Shown in pieces: positions 32,670-43,034 of a stretch of 64,000 nucleotides of DNA. How positions within the stretch are numbered: position 1 is the stretch's first letter; every line of letters begins with the position of its first letter. The DNA comes from Candidatus Hydrogenedentota bacterium (GTDB taxonomy: Bacteria; Hydrogenedentota; Hydrogenedentia; Hydrogenedentales; JAEUWI01), in contig JAEUWI010000037.1 of NCBI GenBank assembly GCA_016791475.1, positions 1-64,000 of the forward strand, given 5' to 3'. The notes beneath the pieces are model-generated. The model saw only the letters and a program-made list of their open reading frames with translations, searched no databases and was not told where the DNA came from. Both the position numbers and the translations under genes were made by a program.

Positions 32670-33998
32670 CTAGTTCCTGGGAATCTCCCGCACGAAGACA
32701 TTCCTGAACGACAGCGGGTTACCATGGTTTTGCAGTTCGATCTGGCCGCTGTCGTAAATCGGCTTGGAGCGGTCCCAGTAGTTTTCCAGCACCACGTTGT
32801 CCACCACCAGCACATCGTTGAGGTAAACGGTGACCTTTTCACCCTTCATGATGATGCGGAAGCGGTTCCACTCGCCGATGGGGTTATCGGCTTTCACCAG
32901 CGGGTTCGAGGGGTTTTTCTCGTTGTTGTAGAGACCGCCGGAGCCCTGGGGCCACTGGGCGGGATCCCAGATCTGCACCTGGGGCGCGCCGCGGAGGTAG
33001 ATGCCGCTGTCGCCCATGGGGCTGATTTTCCAGTCCACGAGCATATCGATGTCCTGGTAGTCCCGCGCCGTGCAAAGGCTGTGACCTTCGCCCGTGAAAT
33101 TGAGGACACCATCCTGGACCGACCAGGTGGCGCGCATTTCCTCGTCCGCCGCCTTCTGTCGTTCGGCAAGCTCTTCGGGGGTCATGGCGGCGCGCTTTTC
33201 AGGATCCTCCACGAGTCCCTTCCAGCCGGTGAGATCGGCGCCGTTGAAAAGCGGTACGTAACCCTTGGGCGGCGTGTTGTTCACGTACTCACCCATGAGC
33301 TCGGCCACCTGGGGCTCGATGGCCTCTGCCCAGATCTTGTATCCCTTGGCGTTCGGGTGGAGCAGGTCGGGCATGACCTCGGCGGGGAGCGCGCCGGCGT
33401 CGTCCAGGAAGAAGCGGCCCATATCGAAATAGGTCACCATCTTGTCGGCGGCGAGATCGGCAATGAGGGAGTTTACCTTCTTCAGCTTGTCCTGGAATTC
33501 CTGGGCCACATCGGTGCGGGGGAAGATGCCCAGCAGGAGAATTTTCATCTCGGGCAGATCGTTGCGCAGTTTGCGGACGATGGCGGTGACGCCCTCGGCA
33601 ATCTCTTCGGCGGAGTTGGCGCCGTGGTTATTGGTGCCGATCATGACGACGGCGAGTTTGGGGGAGATACCGGCGATGTTGCCGTTTTCCAGGCGCCAGA
33701 GCACATGCTGGGTCTGGTCCCCGCCGATGCCGAGGTTCACGGCGTTGCGCGGGGCGTAATATTGCTCCCACACGGCGGCGCCTTCGCCCTCCCACCCGTG
33801 TGTGATGGAATCGCCGATGAAGAGGAGGTCGGCGTTGCCCTGCTTGACCCGTTCATTCATCTGGGCGTGGCGCGCCTGCCACCACTCTTCATTTTTCGGC
33901 GCGGGCTCGGTTGCGGAATTGGCGTGGGCCATTCCCGCGACGAGGAGCAGTGCCAGGGCTCCGAGGCCGCATCGTGCGCGGCGCAAGACAGGATTCAT
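32670..33998 (-). CDS. Exported SGNH/GDSL hydrolase fused to DUF1080 (3-keto-disaccharide hydrolase-like) domain
   Basis: The 442-residue product has a signal peptide (cleavage after MAHA, about residue 26). The SGNH domain (about 40-235) is complete: block I GDSITHGW with Ser64, an oxyanion Gly in NLGIGGDQ, block III GTNNHG with Asn near 123, and block V DLLHPNAKGY with Asp211 and His214. From about 238 to 442 comes a DUF1080 beta-sandwich (PLFNGADLTGWKG, MGDSGIYLRG, then IELQNHGNPLSFRNVFVREI), a family linked to glucan-like or 3-keto-glycoside hydrolysis. ATG 33998 has GGAG eight bases upstream. A combined deacylating and glycan-binding or cleaving enzyme is likely; substrate unknown. Confidence 0.9.
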   Translation of the reverse strand: MNPVLRRARCGLGALALLLVAGMAHANSATEPAPKNEEWWQARHAQMNERVKQGNADLLFIGDSITHGWEGEGAAVWEQYYAPRNAVNLGIGGDQTQHVLWRLENGNIAGISPKLAVVMIGTNNHGANSAEEIAEGVTAIVRKLRNDLPEMKILLLGIFPRTDVAQEFQDKLKKVNSLIADLAADKMVTYFDMGRFFLDDAGALPAEVMPDLLHPNAKGYKIWAEAIEPQVAELMGEYVNNTPPKGYVPLFNGADLTGWKGLVEDPEKRAAMTPEELAERQKAADEEMRATWSVQDGVLNFTGEGHSLCTARDYQDIDMLVDWKISPMGDSGIYLRGAPQVQIWDPAQWPQGSGGLYNNEKNPSNPLVKADNPIGEWNRFRIIMKGEKVTVYLNDVLVVDNVVLENYWDRSKPIYDSGQIELQNHGNPLSFRNVFVREIPRN

Positions 33999-34167
33999 GG
34001 GTAATTCTCCGTGTTGATGAGGTGTTGGCAAATGGTTAGCCGCCGGTAGACTTGGCGGGCACAGTGGCGGCTAGTGTACTCTATTTTTGCAGTAGTTTGT
34101 AGCATCGAACAGGGCGCGGCTTCGCCCTCCAACCAACGCCCTCCTCGGGCGGGAGACACCTGGAATC

Positions 34168-35433
34168 ATGGCACGCTTTTTCTTTCTCACCCTGGTGGCG
34201 GCGCTGGCCTCGGTCACGGCTTGCGGCGAGGCCCAGTGGTTTAAGGGGGCGACGCACGTCCACAGTTTGTGGAGCGATGGCGATGCGGCTCCGGAGCACA
34301 TCATCCAATGGTATAAGACGCGCGGGTGGGACTTTGTCTGCAATTCCGAGCACAACACGCTGATGCAGGGCGAGCGCTACGAGGTGGTGCAAGCGGAAGG
34401 CAAACTGACCCCGGCGCGGGTGCAGGCGCTGTCGGCGGAATTCGGGAAGGACTGGGTGGAGCTTCAGTATGACGAAGCGGGCGCGCTGACCATGCGCCTG
34501 AAGACCATCGACGAGCTTCGGGCCCACTTTGAGGAGCCGGGCGAATTCATTCTGGTTCCGTCGGAGGAGATGACCACGCTGAAGGGCAATCCCCATGTGA
34601 ACGCGCTGAACGTGCGCGAGGTGGTGGCGGGCCTGCCGGGCGAGGGCGACAAGACGGAGAAGATGCAGTACTACGTGGACCAGATTGCGGCCCAGAGCCG
34701 GAAGTACGGCCAGCCCATGATCGCCCATATCAACCATGTGAATTTTTCGGATCGGATTACCACGGAAGAGCTGATGAAGGTCAACGGCCTGGCTTTTTTC
34801 GAGGTGTACAACGGTCACGCCAACGTGTTTTCCTGGGGCATACCGGCGGAGGGCGCGCCCTCGGGCGAGCGACACTGGGACGTGATTCTCTCCATGAAAC
34901 AGCGGCGCGAGCCGGACTACCTGCTCTATGGCGTCGCCACGGACGACAGCCACCACTATCACGAGTATAAAGTGGGCCAGTCCAATCCGGGTCGGGGCTG
35001 GGTGATGGTGCGGGCGGAGGTCCTGGAGCCCGGCGCGATCGTGGCGGCGATGCAGCGGGGCGATTTCTACGCCAGTACCGGGGTGACCCTGAAAGATGTG
35101 AAGAACGACGGGAAATCCATATCGGTGAGCATTGACGGCGCGGAGGGGGTCACCTACAAGACCCAGTACATCGGCACGCGCCAGGGCTTCGACGAGGCCG
35201 CGAAACCGGCGGTGGACCCGGCGGGCGCACCGTTGCCGCGCAGTTCGCTGATCTACAGCGACAGCATCGGCGTGGTGCTCCACGAGACGACGGATCTTGA
35301 CTCGAGTTACGTCTTCGCTGGCGATGAGATGTACGTGCGGGCCCGGGTGGTCTCAAACCGGGTACAGTCAAACCCCCACGCGGAGGGAGATTACGAAATG
35401 GCCTGGGTTCAACCGGTGCTGGCGCGGGAATAG
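34168..35433 (+). CDS. PHP-domain lipoprotein (putative phosphoesterase)
   Basis: The 421-residue product begins with a short hydrophobic signal ending in VTAC, a plausible lipobox with Cys19. A PHP-type metal-binding domain follows: THVHSLWSD (HxH motif), FVCNSEHNT, and later MIAHINHVNF and ATDDSHHYHEYKVG with further His/Asp ligands. PHP proteins hydrolyse phosphoesters using two or three metals. The C-terminal ~100 residues are beta-rich. It is divergent from the SGNH-DUF1080 gene and closed by a strong hairpin. Cell-envelope location is predicted; substrate unknown. Confidence 0.82.
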   Translation: MARFFFLTLVAALASVTACGEAQWFKGATHVHSLWSDGDAAPEHIIQWYKTRGWDFVCNSEHNTLMQGERYEVVQAEGKLTPARVQALSAEFGKDWVELQYDEAGALTMRLKTIDELRAHFEEPGEFILVPSEEMTTLKGNPHVNALNVREVVAGLPGEGDKTEKMQYYVDQIAAQSRKYGQPMIAHINHVNFSDRITTEELMKVNGLAFFEVYNGHANVFSWGIPAEGAPSGERHWDVILSMKQRREPDYLLYGVATDDSHHYHEYKVGQSNPGRGWVMVRAEVLEPGAIVAAMQRGDFYASTGVTLKDVKNDGKSISVSIDGAEGVTYKTQYIGTRQGFDEAAKPAVDPAGAPLPRSSLIYSDSIGVVLHETTDLDSSYVFAGDEMYVRARVVSNRVQSNPHAEGDYEMAWVQPVLARE

Positions 35434-35451
35434 GAGAAACGGGACCGATCC

Positions 35452-35490
35452 GACGGATCGGACCGATCTGTCCGATCGGTCCGATCCGTC
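35452..35490 (+). terminator. Perfect hairpin of GGATCGGAC type after PHP gene
   Basis: GACGGATCGGACCGATC (35452-35468) is followed by loop TGTCC and its exact 17-bp complement (35474-35490), then TTGCTTTT. It belongs to the same inverted-repeat family as 6306-6361 and 63850-63914, and here it has terminator character. Confidence 0.7.
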
Positions 35491-35614
35491 TTGCTTTTCT
35501 GTTCTTTCACCCGCCTGAGGCGTCCAGGTGGATTGGGGCTCATTTTCGTGCAGGATGGTCCCCGCACCGGCTATGATTTCAAAAACCGTTCATCCCTTTC
35601 CTCACAGGAGCACC

Positions 35615-37777
35615 ATGGGCAGATTCTCCATCAGCCGCGCCGCGAAGCGCGAATGGGCCATCGGGACCGCGATCTTTGTTCTGGGGGCCGTCTGGGGCAT
35701 GGTGTATGTGTCCACCTGGGGCCGCACGGCGGACATACTTCAGGCGAGCTATGGTCCCTCGGTGATGCTGGGCTGCGGACGGGGCTTTGTGAATCCGAAG
35801 GCGTCCGAGGTCCCCGAACTGGTGGCCTTCCTGCAACCCGATCAGCACCGCGACGGTCCGCCGCTGATTGATCGCTTTGATTGCGGACTGCTCCCGGAGG
35901 ACATGGCAATCGTGCCCTTTACCGGGATCCACAAGCGCACGTGGCACATGTTCTTCGTGGCGGGCTGGGTCTGGCGTGTCCTCGGCGTGGCCTGGTCGTC
36001 GCTCACCCCGCTTTACGGCCTGCTCTATGGCCTTTCGGCCGTGGCGGCCTATGCCCTGTTTCGGCTGTTGATGAATCCGCCGATCGCCCTCTTCTGCGCG
36101 GCGCTCTTTCTGATCTCGCCGATTCAGTTGCACTATCTGGTACGCCTCCGCGATTTCGCCAAGGCGCCCTTCATGCTCTTCGCCCTGTTCTGTCTGCTGC
36201 TGTTGCTCGTCTATCCCCGAGGCTGGAAGCGGGCGCTGTGGTGCGGCGCGGCGGCCGGTGGGGCCATCGGCCTGGCCACGGGCTTTCGCGCGGAAGCGGT
36301 GATGTATGTGATCCTCTTCGTGCCCGGCGTGCTGCTTTTCTACCCCGGCTGGCGCTGGCCCGCGTGGGGCGCGCGGCTGGCGGCCTGCGGCGCTTTTCTC
36401 GTCTGCTTTCTCGCGGCCTCGTGGCCCGTGATGATGCAGTTCCAGACCTATGGCGAGCGCACCCATCCCTTCCTCATGGGTTTTGGCGTGTTCTACGACG
36501 GGCGTCTCGGCGTGGACAATCCGATGTATCAGGTGGCCCAGTCGGATCTCGACACCGAGGCGCTGGCCATGCACAACGCCCACAACCAGTACCTGGACGG
36601 CGCGGCGCGACCCATCATCTACGAGACACCCGGCTACGAGGCCGTGGGGGATGACTATTTCTTTCGCAATCTGCTCTGGACCCTGCCGGGCGATCTGGCC
36701 ACGCGCACGGCGGCGGCTTCGCTGCGCATGCTGGACGAACTGCGCCCGAATGCAGAGGACTACATGCCGCGCTGGATCACGAATCGCTTCCTGGACCCCC
36801 TATACCAGGCGCGGGTTTGGCTGATGGACACCCTGTTCAACCGCACGCGCTATGTGGCCCTTGGGCTGGTGCTGCTGCTCGGCGCGCTGAGTCCGCGCCT
36901 TGGTTTTCTTATGCTGTATCTGATGTTCTGTCTGGCGGGCATGGCCTCGGTGCAGTTTGCCACGCGCCATTATTTTCACCTTGAAGTAATCCCCCTCTTT
37001 CTGGGCGGCGCCCTGCTCTACCTCGCCTGGCGAATCTGCGCGCTTTCGCGGAAGTCGGAGCGGGCCTGGCTTGCGGAGCGGCTCGGCAGCCGCGCGTGGT
37101 GGCTCGCGCGCTTGAAGTTCGGCGTGGTGTTTTCAAGCGTGGGCTCGGCGCTGGTGCTGTCGACCTTCTGGGGACTTCGCTGGCACCAGGATCGGCAATT
37201 GCGCGCTTTGTTCACCAGTTTCGAGACGGCGGAGCGCGACACCGTGTGGCCCGCCGTGGCATCGGTGCAGGGCGAAGATAAGGTGCGCCTGTCCTGTGAT
37301 CCCGTGACCTTGCCCGCGGGATTGCCGGCAGTGGGTCCCGAGGGGTTCTTCCAGGTGGATATGCTGGTGATTGAAATGGCGCGCACGGACCGCGAGGTGC
37401 CGCTGTTGTTTCGCTATCGGGGCGACACGTCCGAGCGGGATCTAAGCTGGCACACGCGGGTGGGTCCCCGGGGAACTACCCCCCCTGCCCCCCCGTCCTC
37501 CTCCGGCGCATCGTTGACAGCGGGGGGAGAAGACACGGTGCGCTACTACATTCCAATTTACAACGCGATTTGGCCCGAGACCCCCGACTCGGCGGCCTGG
37601 GGCGATCTGCCGCCGACCTGGACGCGTTTCGAAGGCATCGAGATGAACACGGTGGACCTCGCGCAACTGAAAGGCGTCTACCGTGTCCGCGAGGCGGCGG
37701 GGTACACGCCGTTGATCATGGCGGTGTTGGATGAAGGCTGGGAAACGCGCGGACTGTATCAGCGGTTCACGCGATGA
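35615..37777 (+). CDS. Polytopic membrane protein, glycosyltransferase-like (ArnT/PMT type)
   Basis: The 720-residue product starts at the ATG at 35615, with GGAG four bases before CACC. A first helix (TAIFVLGAVWGMVYVS) is followed by a periplasmic loop and then nine or ten further helices to about residue 500. This is the layout of GT-C-fold glycosyltransferases that use lipid-linked sugars. Short acidic patches occur in the first loop (LIDRFDCGLLPED), where GT-C enzymes keep catalytic Asp/Glu. The last ~200 residues are soluble. I cannot assign a substrate. It is followed closely by a TAT-exported oxidoreductase. Confidence 0.6.
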   Translation: MGRFSISRAAKREWAIGTAIFVLGAVWGMVYVSTWGRTADILQASYGPSVMLGCGRGFVNPKASEVPELVAFLQPDQHRDGPPLIDRFDCGLLPEDMAIVPFTGIHKRTWHMFFVAGWVWRVLGVAWSSLTPLYGLLYGLSAVAAYALFRLLMNPPIALFCAALFLISPIQLHYLVRLRDFAKAPFMLFALFCLLLLLVYPRGWKRALWCGAAAGGAIGLATGFRAEAVMYVILFVPGVLLFYPGWRWPAWGARLAACGAFLVCFLAASWPVMMQFQTYGERTHPFLMGFGVFYDGRLGVDNPMYQVAQSDLDTEALAMHNAHNQYLDGAARPIIYETPGYEAVGDDYFFRNLLWTLPGDLATRTAAASLRMLDELRPNAEDYMPRWITNRFLDPLYQARVWLMDTLFNRTRYVALGLVLLLGALSPRLGFLMLYLMFCLAGMASVQFATRHYFHLEVIPLFLGGALLYLAWRICALSRKSERAWLAERLGSRAWWLARLKFGVVFSSVGSALVLSTFWGLRWHQDRQLRALFTSFETAERDTVWPAVASVQGEDKVRLSCDPVTLPAGLPAVGPEGFFQVDMLVIEMARTDREVPLLFRYRGDTSERDLSWHTRVGPRGTTPPAPPSSSGASLTAGGEDTVRYYIPIYNAIWPETPDSAAWGDLPPTWTRFEGIEMNTVDLAQLKGVYRVREAAGYTPLIMAVLDEGWETRGLYQRFTR

Positions 37778-37882
37778 GGCACCCATGGCCGATGAAAGGA
37801 TCCGGCTGGATTTCGGGGGCGTCGCGGGGTACCATGGCGGGGTGTAGCGTTTGGAATGATCGCAACCTTGGAGACCCGCACC

Positions 37883-39217
37883 ATGAAGCCCTTGAGCCGC
37901 CGCACCTTTCTCCACACCTCCGCCCTGGCCACGGCCACCTTTGCCATCGGGCGCGCGGGCTTTGCGCAGCAGTCACCCAACAGCAAGGTGAACGTCGCGG
38001 GCATTGGCATCGGCGGTATGGGCGCGGGGAATCTCGGCGAGCTCTCGAAGAACGAGAATATCGTGGCCCTGTGCGATGTGGACTCGGTCTACGCCGCGCC
38101 GGTTTTCGCACAGTACCCCGACGCAAAGCGGTACAGCGATTTCCGCGTGATGCTGGAGAAGCAGCCGGAGATCGACGCGGTGCTTATCGCCACGCCGGAC
38201 CATACCCACGCGGTGATCGCGAAGGCGGCGATTGAAGCGGGCAAGCATGTGTATTGCCAGAAACCACTGACCCACGATGTTTTCGAGGCGCGACGCCTGG
38301 CGGCGATTGCGGCCGCGTCCAAGGTCGTCACCCAGATGGGTATCCAGGGGCACTCCATGTCGGGCGGTCGCCAGGTGGCCGAGTGGATCCAGGCGGGTGT
38401 CATCGGCGAGGTGCGCGAGGTGGACGCCTGGTGCGATCTGAGCTATTACCCCTGGGGCCACGAGAGCTGGAGTTGCCCCGTGAGCGCGCGGCCCGTGGAG
38501 ACGCCGCCCGTGCCCGACACGCTCGACTGGGACCTGTGGATCGGCCCCGCGCCGATGCGCCCGTACCACCCTTGCTATCACCCGCGCACGTGGCGGAGCT
38601 GGCTGCACTTCGGTTGCGGCATGATGGGCGATCGCGGCGCGCATACGCTGGACCCCATCGTTTGGGCGCTCGATCTTGGCGCGCCCATCAGCATCGACGG
38701 CAGCTCTACCGGCCAGACGGACGAGATGCATTCCCTCGCTTCCGCGGTGCGCTATGAATTCCCCGCGAAGGGCAATCGCCCGGCGGTCGCCATCAACTGG
38801 TACGACGGCTTGCGTCCCCCGCGCCCGAGTGAGCTGGGCGAGAAAGACGTGCTCGGCGCTTCCGACGGCGGCGCGCTCTTCAAAGGCAGCAAGGGCTACC
38901 TCACCTGCGGCACCTACGGCCAATCGCCCCGGCTGCTGCCCGAAGCGCGAATGAAAGACTTCACACCACCCGCGCCAACCCTGCGCCAGATCGAAGGCAG
39001 CCACGAAAACGAATGGTGCAATGCGATTCGCGAGAGTCGCAAGGCCAACGCGGATTTCGCCTACTCCGGCCCGCTTACGGAGATCGCGCTGCTCGGCAAC
39101 ATCGCCAAACGCATGAACACCAAGCTGCTGTGGGATTCGGAAAAGATGGAATTCACCAACGTGCCCGAGGCCACGCAATACGTGCGCCAGGCCTACCGCG
39201 AAGGCTGGAGTCTGTAG
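37883..39217 (+). CDS. TAT-exported Gfo/Idh/MocA-family oxidoreductase
   Basis: The 444-residue product starts at the ATG at 37883 (GGAG nine bases upstream) and has a twin-arginine signal SRRTFLHTSALATATFAIG. The Rossmann NAD(P) site is VNVAGIGIGGMGAGNL, followed by ALCDVDSVYA. The conserved substrate/catalytic segment is HVYCQKPLTHDVFEAR (EKPL-type, here QKPL). Gfo/Idh/MocA proteins oxidise or reduce sugars and inositols. The twin-arginine signal implies export with the cofactor already bound, as in glucose-fructose oxidoreductase. A second such protein is encoded at 49541. Confidence 0.9.
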   Translation: MKPLSRRTFLHTSALATATFAIGRAGFAQQSPNSKVNVAGIGIGGMGAGNLGELSKNENIVALCDVDSVYAAPVFAQYPDAKRYSDFRVMLEKQPEIDAVLIATPDHTHAVIAKAAIEAGKHVYCQKPLTHDVFEARRLAAIAAASKVVTQMGIQGHSMSGGRQVAEWIQAGVIGEVREVDAWCDLSYYPWGHESWSCPVSARPVETPPVPDTLDWDLWIGPAPMRPYHPCYHPRTWRSWLHFGCGMMGDRGAHTLDPIVWALDLGAPISIDGSSTGQTDEMHSLASAVRYEFPAKGNRPAVAINWYDGLRPPRPSELGEKDVLGASDGGALFKGSKGYLTCGTYGQSPRLLPEARMKDFTPPAPTLRQIEGSHENEWCNAIRESRKANADFAYSGPLTEIALLGNIAKRMNTKLLWDSEKMEFTNVPEATQYVRQAYREGWSL

Positions 39218-39392
39218 GCAGGGCATACCCCCGCAGAGGCTCCCGACACAACAAGAAAAACCTTAGCACGTCAGGGATCTGAAGCGTCCGCGAACGTGCA
39301 GCGTCCTTTGATCTCCAGTAGGAGATTGTTAAGGCTGGGAGCGCAGGCGGCCCGTGGCGCGAGTCCGTCCCCGCGCGACACATCGGTTCCCC

Positions 39393-39421
39393 TTGCATTT
39401 TTCCCGCGATGCTGTTAGGTT
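39393..39421 (+). promoter_or_regulatory. Candidate promoter of chemoreceptor gene
   Basis: TTGCAT (39393-39398) and TAGGTT (39416-39421) are 17 bp apart with an extended -10 TG at 39413-39414. The ~300-bp gap 39218-39523 otherwise shows nothing clear. The -10 is weak. Confidence 0.35.
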
Positions 39422-39523
39422 GACGTAGTCCTGTGTGCCGGGGGAGAAGCACATCAGGAACGGTATGTAGAGTCGGGATGCGTCCTGGGCGCGTATCCGA
39501 ACCGCCACGGGGAGTTTTCCGCC

Positions 39524-41827
39524 ATGAGTCTGGAAGTCAAAGTCACCCTCCGCCTGCTGGCCCTGCTCCTTGTTTCCTTTGCCGTGGTGACGACCATCGT
39601 GGCGCTTATGGCCCGAGGCGCCCTGCGTGAAGAGGCCTTCGAGCGACTCGCCAGCACGGCGGACAGCCAGGCGGCGCGCATTGCGGTGGATCTGAACGAT
39701 GCCATGGGCGCGGCGCGGGGGCTCGGCAAGTCGCTCCAGGGCGCCATCACCCAGCGGGCGCAGGCGAGCCGGCCCGCCGCACTGGCCGCCATGAAGGCGG
39801 TGCTCGAATCGAATGATTTCTACTTTGGCGTGTGGGCCCAGTTTGAGCCCGACGGCTTCGACGGGCGTGACGCGGCTTTCGTAAACGTGGACGGCTACGC
39901 GGCGGATGGCGCGTTTCTGCCCTATGTTCTCCGGGAGAATGGCGGAATTACCATTCAGGCCAGTACCGGTACCTACGAAGAATACAAGGAAGAGGCGTAC
40001 TACACCATTCCCCGCGACACGGGCCGCGAGGCGGTGATGGAACCCTACATTGAGCCCGACGCGGACAACGCGCTGATGACTTCGGTGTGTGTGCCTGTCT
40101 TCGACGGCGAGCGGGTGGTGGGCGTGGTGGGCATCGATGTACTACTCAATGATTTCAGCCGGGTCGTGGGCGAGATCAAGCCTTTTGGCGATGGCTACGC
40201 CTTTCTCCTTTCCCAGTCGGGCAACTTCATCGGCCACCCGGACAAATCGAAGCTCAGTCAGGCCGCGTCCGAAAATGGCATAAGCGCGGCGGGCCTGGAA
40301 GCGATCCCCCGGGGTGAATCGAGCCTCGTTGCGCAGGCGGATCCGGAGACAGGCGAGACGGTGCATATCCAGTTTTCACCCGTGCGCGTGGGCAACGCGC
40401 CCACGCCGTGGTCCATGGCCGTGGCGGGCCGCGAGGCGAGTATGATGCGCGCGGCCAACCGCATGACCGTGATCGTGGCGCTCATCGGCTTCGCCGCCCT
40501 CGTCCTCTGCGGGTTATTCACGTATATCACCGTGCGCGCCATCACCACGCCCATTAAGCATGTGGTGGCGCGGCTGCGCGATATCGCCGAGGGTGAAGGC
40601 GATCTGACCCATCGCATCGACATCAAGCGCTCCGACGAGATAGGCCAACTGGCCCTGTGGTTCAACACGTTTGTAGACAAATTGCAGCATATCATCCGCG
40701 AAGTCGCCGCCGGCACCGCGCGGCTGGCCCAGTCGGCGGACGCCATGGCGCGCGACGCGCAAGACGCCGAAGCGGGCGCACGGGAAGTGCTTGAAACCGC
40801 CCAGCAGGCCTCCGGCGCCACCACGGGCGCCTCCGCGAATCTGGAGGGTGTGGCCGCGGGCGTGGCCGAGGTCAGTCACTCCATCGATGCCGTGGCCGAT
40901 GGGTCCGGGGCCGTATCCAATAATCTCGAATCCGTCAGCGCCGCCGTCGAAGAAATGTCCGCCAACATGAACACGATCGCCGCCGCGGTGGAGGAGATGT
41001 CCTCCTCGGTCAATACGGTGGCTTCGGCGGTGGAGGAGATGTCCGCGTCTCTCGGCGAAGTCTCGGGCAACACGCGCAAGGCCGCGACGCTGTCGGGCAG
41101 CGTGTCCGAAAAAGCGTCGGCCACGGCGGAAACGGTCAGCGCATTGCAGGACGCCAGCAGCCAGATCAGTCAGGTGGTCGATTTGATCCGCGGCATCGCC
41201 GCGCAGACCAACCTGCTGGCCCTGAACGCCACCATCGAGGCGGCCTCCGCCGGCGAGGCGGGCAAGGGCTTCGCCGTGGTCGCCCACGAAGTGAAGGAAC
41301 TCGCGCGCCAGACCCGGTCGGCCACGGAGGAGATCAGCGCGCAGGTGGAGCATATCCAGCAAAGTTCCCGTGACTCCGTGGCGGCGATTAACGGCATCAG
41401 CGAGGGCGTGGTCGAATTGAACGAATCTTTCAAGGTCATCGCCTCCGCCGTGCAGGAGCAGACCATCGCCATCCACGAGATCACGCAGAATCTCGGCGAG
41501 GCGGCGAAGGGCGCGGGGGAAGTCTCGCGCAATGTTCAGGAGGCGGCGGCGGGCGCCACGGACATCTCGCGCAACGTCAGCCTGGCCAGCCAGAGCACCA
41601 CGGACATCGCGAGCCGTTCCGGCGACGTGGCGGGCGCGGCCAACCGGGTGGCGGGAGATTCCGACGAAGCCTCGCACCGCATGCGGGACGCCGCGGCCAA
41701 CGTGGAGCGTATTCGCAATTCGGCCCGGAGCGCCGAGACCCGCGCGGAATCCATGCGCGCCTCGGCCCAGGACCTGCAAGGGCTGGCGAACCGGCTGCAA
41801 GAGATCGTGGGGCAGTTTACGGTGTAG
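39524..41827 (+). CDS. Methyl-accepting chemotaxis protein with periplasmic Cache domain
   Basis: The 767-residue receptor has TM1 at about 9-29, a periplasmic dCache-type sensor (about 35-300, with [18 protein letters not shown] typical of Cache_1), TM2 near 313-333 and a HAMP domain to about 386. A long signalling helix bundle follows. Its hairpin tip carries the conserved [18 protein letters not shown] and [15 protein letters not shown]. It should signal to CheA/CheW, but no che genes are in the window, and the usual C-terminal CheR-docking pentapeptide is not present. ATG 39524 follows GGGGAG. The ligand is probably a small organic molecule, as for other dCache receptors. Confidence 0.93.
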   Translation: MSLEVKVTLRLLALLLVSFAVVTTIVALMARGALREEAFERLASTADSQAARIAVDLNDAMGAARGLGKSLQGAITQRAQASRPAALAAMKAVLESNDFYFGVWAQFEPDGFDGRDAAFVNVDGYAADGAFLPYVLRENGGITIQASTGTYEEYKEEAYYTIPRDTGREAVMEPYIEPDADNALMTSVCVPVFDGERVVGVVGIDVLLNDFSRVVGEIKPFGDGYAFLLSQSGNFIGHPDKSKLSQAASENGISAAGLEAIPRGESSLVAQADPETGETVHIQFSPVRVGNAPTPWSMAVAGREASMMRAANRMTVIVALIGFAALVLCGLFTYITVRAITTPIKHVVARLRDIAEGEGDLTHRIDIKRSDEIGQLALWFNTFVDKLQHIIREVAAGTARLAQSADAMARDAQDAEAGAREVLETAQQASGATTGASANLEGVAAGVAEVSHSIDAVADGSGAVSNNLESVSAAVEEMSANMNTIAAAVEEMSSSVNTVASAVEEMSASLGEVSGNTRKAATLSGSVSEKASATAETVSALQDASSQISQVVDLIRGIAAQTNLLALNATIEAASAGEAGKGFAVVAHEVKELARQTRSATEEISAQVEHIQQSSRDSVAAINGISEGVVELNESFKVIASAVQEQTIAIHEITQNLGEAAKGAGEVSRNVQEAAAGATDISRNVSLASQSTTDIASRSGDVAGAANRVAGDSDEASHRMRDAAANVERIRNSARSAETRAESMRASAQDLQGLANRLQEIVGQFTV

Positions 41828-41977
41828 CGTCACGGGGAATGGACCTGATGGGTCCCGTAAGTCCCGGAAGATCTATGGCGCCGCCCCGAGACTGGCGCAA
41901 TTCCAACTCTCATGCTATGCTGGCTGGCGAGCGATACGGTTGGCGGTTGTGCGGCCAGGACAATAGGGGATGGCACC

Positions 41978-42937
41978 ATGTCGATGTTAAGAACAATATT
42001 TCTGCTCGCAGCGTGCGCGGCGGCGATGCCATTGCAAGCGTCGGAGTTGAGCACTGCGGAAAGGGAGGCTCTGTTTTCGTCATTTGAGGAGGTGGACTGG
42101 TTTGAGGACGAAGACAATGCGCGGTACAAGCACTTCGTTTATCTTGAGGATCCTCAAAGCAGCGTTGCCCTCCGTTCGGACAAACGCTCCACGAAGAAAC
42201 TCTTGCGTGCCTTGGAAGAAGACCCCTTCGAGTACGGGTATTGCCGAACGGGGCGAATTCTGGCGAGTCGTGGGGCAACCATTTTGCCGCAACTTCTGGA
42301 CGCCTTGCCCGGTTCGGACAGCTACTATCGCATATGCCTGGTGAATTTACTGAGCGAAATTTCCGATCCACAACGAGACGCCGCATTTGTTGATCTCCTG
42401 CAGAAAATCCTCCACGAAGGGGACCCGGACTCCCTGGTGGCCCCCGCGGTCGAACCGGCCATGCGCGTCCTCGCCGCGCGAAATGTGGCGGCGGCCGTGC
42501 CAGTGCTCAGGGCCTATCTCGAAACGGACGGTATCGAAGGAGAACTGCGCGCCGGCGCAAGGATTGCCCTGGGGCGCATGGGAGCACTGGATCCCGGTTC
42601 TATTCCAAGCGTGCCCTATGAAAAAGAGGCGGGTTTGAATGTGGAGGGGTTGGGCGATCAAGTGGCGCTGCTGGAGTTGCTGTTGAAGTATGAACTGATC
42701 ATGGCGCCGCTCAAGCTCGTGGAATTCGAGGCCGGCGCCGCCCCGACGAAAGTATTGAAGGGCACCATCGAAGACGGAACCTGGTATCTCCGTGTCGGCC
42801 AGGCGCAGGACGGCCGCGTGCCGTTCTACTATAACTGGGACACCGGGCCCCTGTCGGCGGCGGGCTACACCGGCGTGGCGGAAGTGCGGAACGGGCAGTG
42901 GATCGTGACGGACTGGCGGATGATGTGGATTAGTTGA
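41978..42937 (+). CDS. Exported HEAT-like repeat protein, unknown function
   Basis: The 319-residue product starts at the ATG at 41978, seven bases after GGGGA. A signal peptide (MSMLRTIFLLAACAAAM, cleavage near LQA) is followed by helical repeats of HEAT type (ILPQLLDALPGSDSYYRICL; AVPVLRAYLETDGIEGELRA). The C-terminal ~70 residues are beta-rich (TWYLRVGQAQDGRVPFYYNW). An extended -10 (TGCTATGCT, 41913-41921) is a possible promoter. Not recognised beyond the repeat class. Confidence 0.65.
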   Translation: MSMLRTIFLLAACAAAMPLQASELSTAEREALFSSFEEVDWFEDEDNARYKHFVYLEDPQSSVALRSDKRSTKKLLRALEEDPFEYGYCRTGRILASRGATILPQLLDALPGSDSYYRICLVNLLSEISDPQRDAAFVDLLQKILHEGDPDSLVAPAVEPAMRVLAARNVAAAVPVLRAYLETDGIEGELRAGARIALGRMGALDPGSIPSVPYEKEAGLNVEGLGDQVALLELLLKYELIMAPLKLVEFEAGAAPTKVLKGTIEDGTWYLRVGQAQDGRVPFYYNWDTGPLSAAGYTGVAEVRNGQWIVTDWRMMWIS

Positions 42938-42999
42938 GGGTAGTGCAGTGATTGGGAATCGTCGGACGCCACACCACGGTTTTAACAACTTCTCCGGCG

Positions 43000-43008
43000 T
43001 GATATAAT
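43000..43008 (+). promoter_or_regulatory. Extended -10 promoter of toxin-antitoxin-like pair
   Basis: TGA plus a perfect TATAAT (43003-43008) lies about 27 bases before the ATG of the first gene. TTAACA (42982-42987) is a possible -35, with a short 15-bp spacer. Confidence 0.6.
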
Positions 43009-43034
43009 CTAGTCACAAGAGGCAAATTTCGATT

